Positions 5,350-5,704 of a stretch of DNA of 5,704 nucleotides are shown in pieces. The stretch lies in assembly GCA_013202335.1 (NCBI GenBank), contig JABMQR010000230.1, forward strand, positions 1 through 5,704. Direction: 5' to 3'. Numbering within the stretch: the stretch's first letter is position 1; each line of letters starts with the position of its first letter. The notes below the pieces were generated by a model that searched no databases, had not been told where the DNA came from, and saw nothing but the letters and a program-made list of their open reading frames with translations. Made by a program: the position numbers and the translations under genes. This stretch comes from Bacteroidota bacterium (GTDB lineage Bacteria; Spirochaetota; Spirochaetia; JABMQR01).

Positions 5350-5704
5350 ATAGTTGTTCAAATAAGATATTACACATTATGTATCCACTTAATCTCAGGT
5401 GTCTATCAACCTCAAGTATGAGTTTCTATATCATTTAACAGAAAAGAAATATTAATGCATCTACCTTTCAAGTATGATAAGAATATAGCTATGGAAACAA
5501 CAAACAGTTGGATTTTTGAGAATTCCGGGAATTGATACCTGGTACCGAAGATTGGCCAGCACCAAAGTAAGCATCATACCATTACCTATGGCTAAAACAG
5601 TCATAGAGTGATTGACAAGAGGATTTGTTCTCAAAAAGGAATTAAATTACAGTAAAAGTAATCAGGCATCCCACGCGTTTTGAAGAGTTTTCTGATCAAT
5701 ATTC
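5350..5704. other. Upstream flank without an intact gene
   Basis: I see no complete gene on either strand. From about 5500 the composition becomes more balanced, and one plus-strand stretch (about 5520-5614) reads protein-like (IPGIDTWYRRLASTKVS...) before a stop. In a second plus-strand frame, ATG at 5492 opens 14 codons ending in TGA, and protein-like text continues past that and another stop. This looks like a decayed gene, perhaps of a mobile element, but I cannot name it. Confidence 0.4.

Overview
The window holds a compact ribosomally synthesised peptide (RiPP) gene cluster, all on the minus strand. In transcription order it contains an ABC-transporter ATPase (5262-4387), a six-helix ABC-2 type permease (4375-3704), a 29-residue four-cysteine peptide gene (3621-3532), and two radical SAM/SPASM maturases (3460-2108 and 1796-531). 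Each maturase starts with a PqqD-like leader-recognition domain. The peptide gene is easily missed because of its size. Its four cysteines have the exact CxxCxxCxxC spacing of the sactipeptide thurincin H, followed by a hydrophobic Gly/Ala-rich tail. The best reading is a sactipeptide-like locus with one precursor, two radical SAM enzymes that could install Cys-to-alpha-carbon thioethers, and an ABC pair for export or self-immunity. No protease, regulator or second precursor is visible.

Three things set it apart from the characterised loci. The precursor has almost no leader: only Met-Asp precedes the first cysteine, although both enzymes carry a leader-binding domain. Its apparent ribosome binding site is a run of nine G residues, a tract that may vary in length. 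The precursor gene is also bracketed by an 11-bp perfect inverted repeat, whose downstream arm runs straight into a T tract on the transcribed strand.

Layout: positions 1-530 are a flank without a solid gene. They contain short hairpins, decayed-looking reading frames and, at the very edge, what looks like the first half of an integron attC site directly after a short minus-strand frame. 531-1796 is maturase 2. 1797-2107 is an unusually long spacer with a weak promoter candidate and a weak hairpin. 2108-3460 is maturase 1. 3461-3703 is the precursor with its repeats and G tract. 3704-5262 is the ABC pair. 5263-5704 is the upstream region, with an 18-bp palindrome near the ATPase start and an apparently non-coding, possibly decayed far end.

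Organism: the cluster is strongly AT-rich with clear Shine-Dalgarno sites, fitting a low-GC bacterium such as a Firmicute or a spirochaete. The outer flanks look visibly richer in G+C. If the attC call is right, an integron-bearing lineage such as Treponema would fit, but one partial site does not establish this. Family assignments come from motifs read by eye; no database search was possible.
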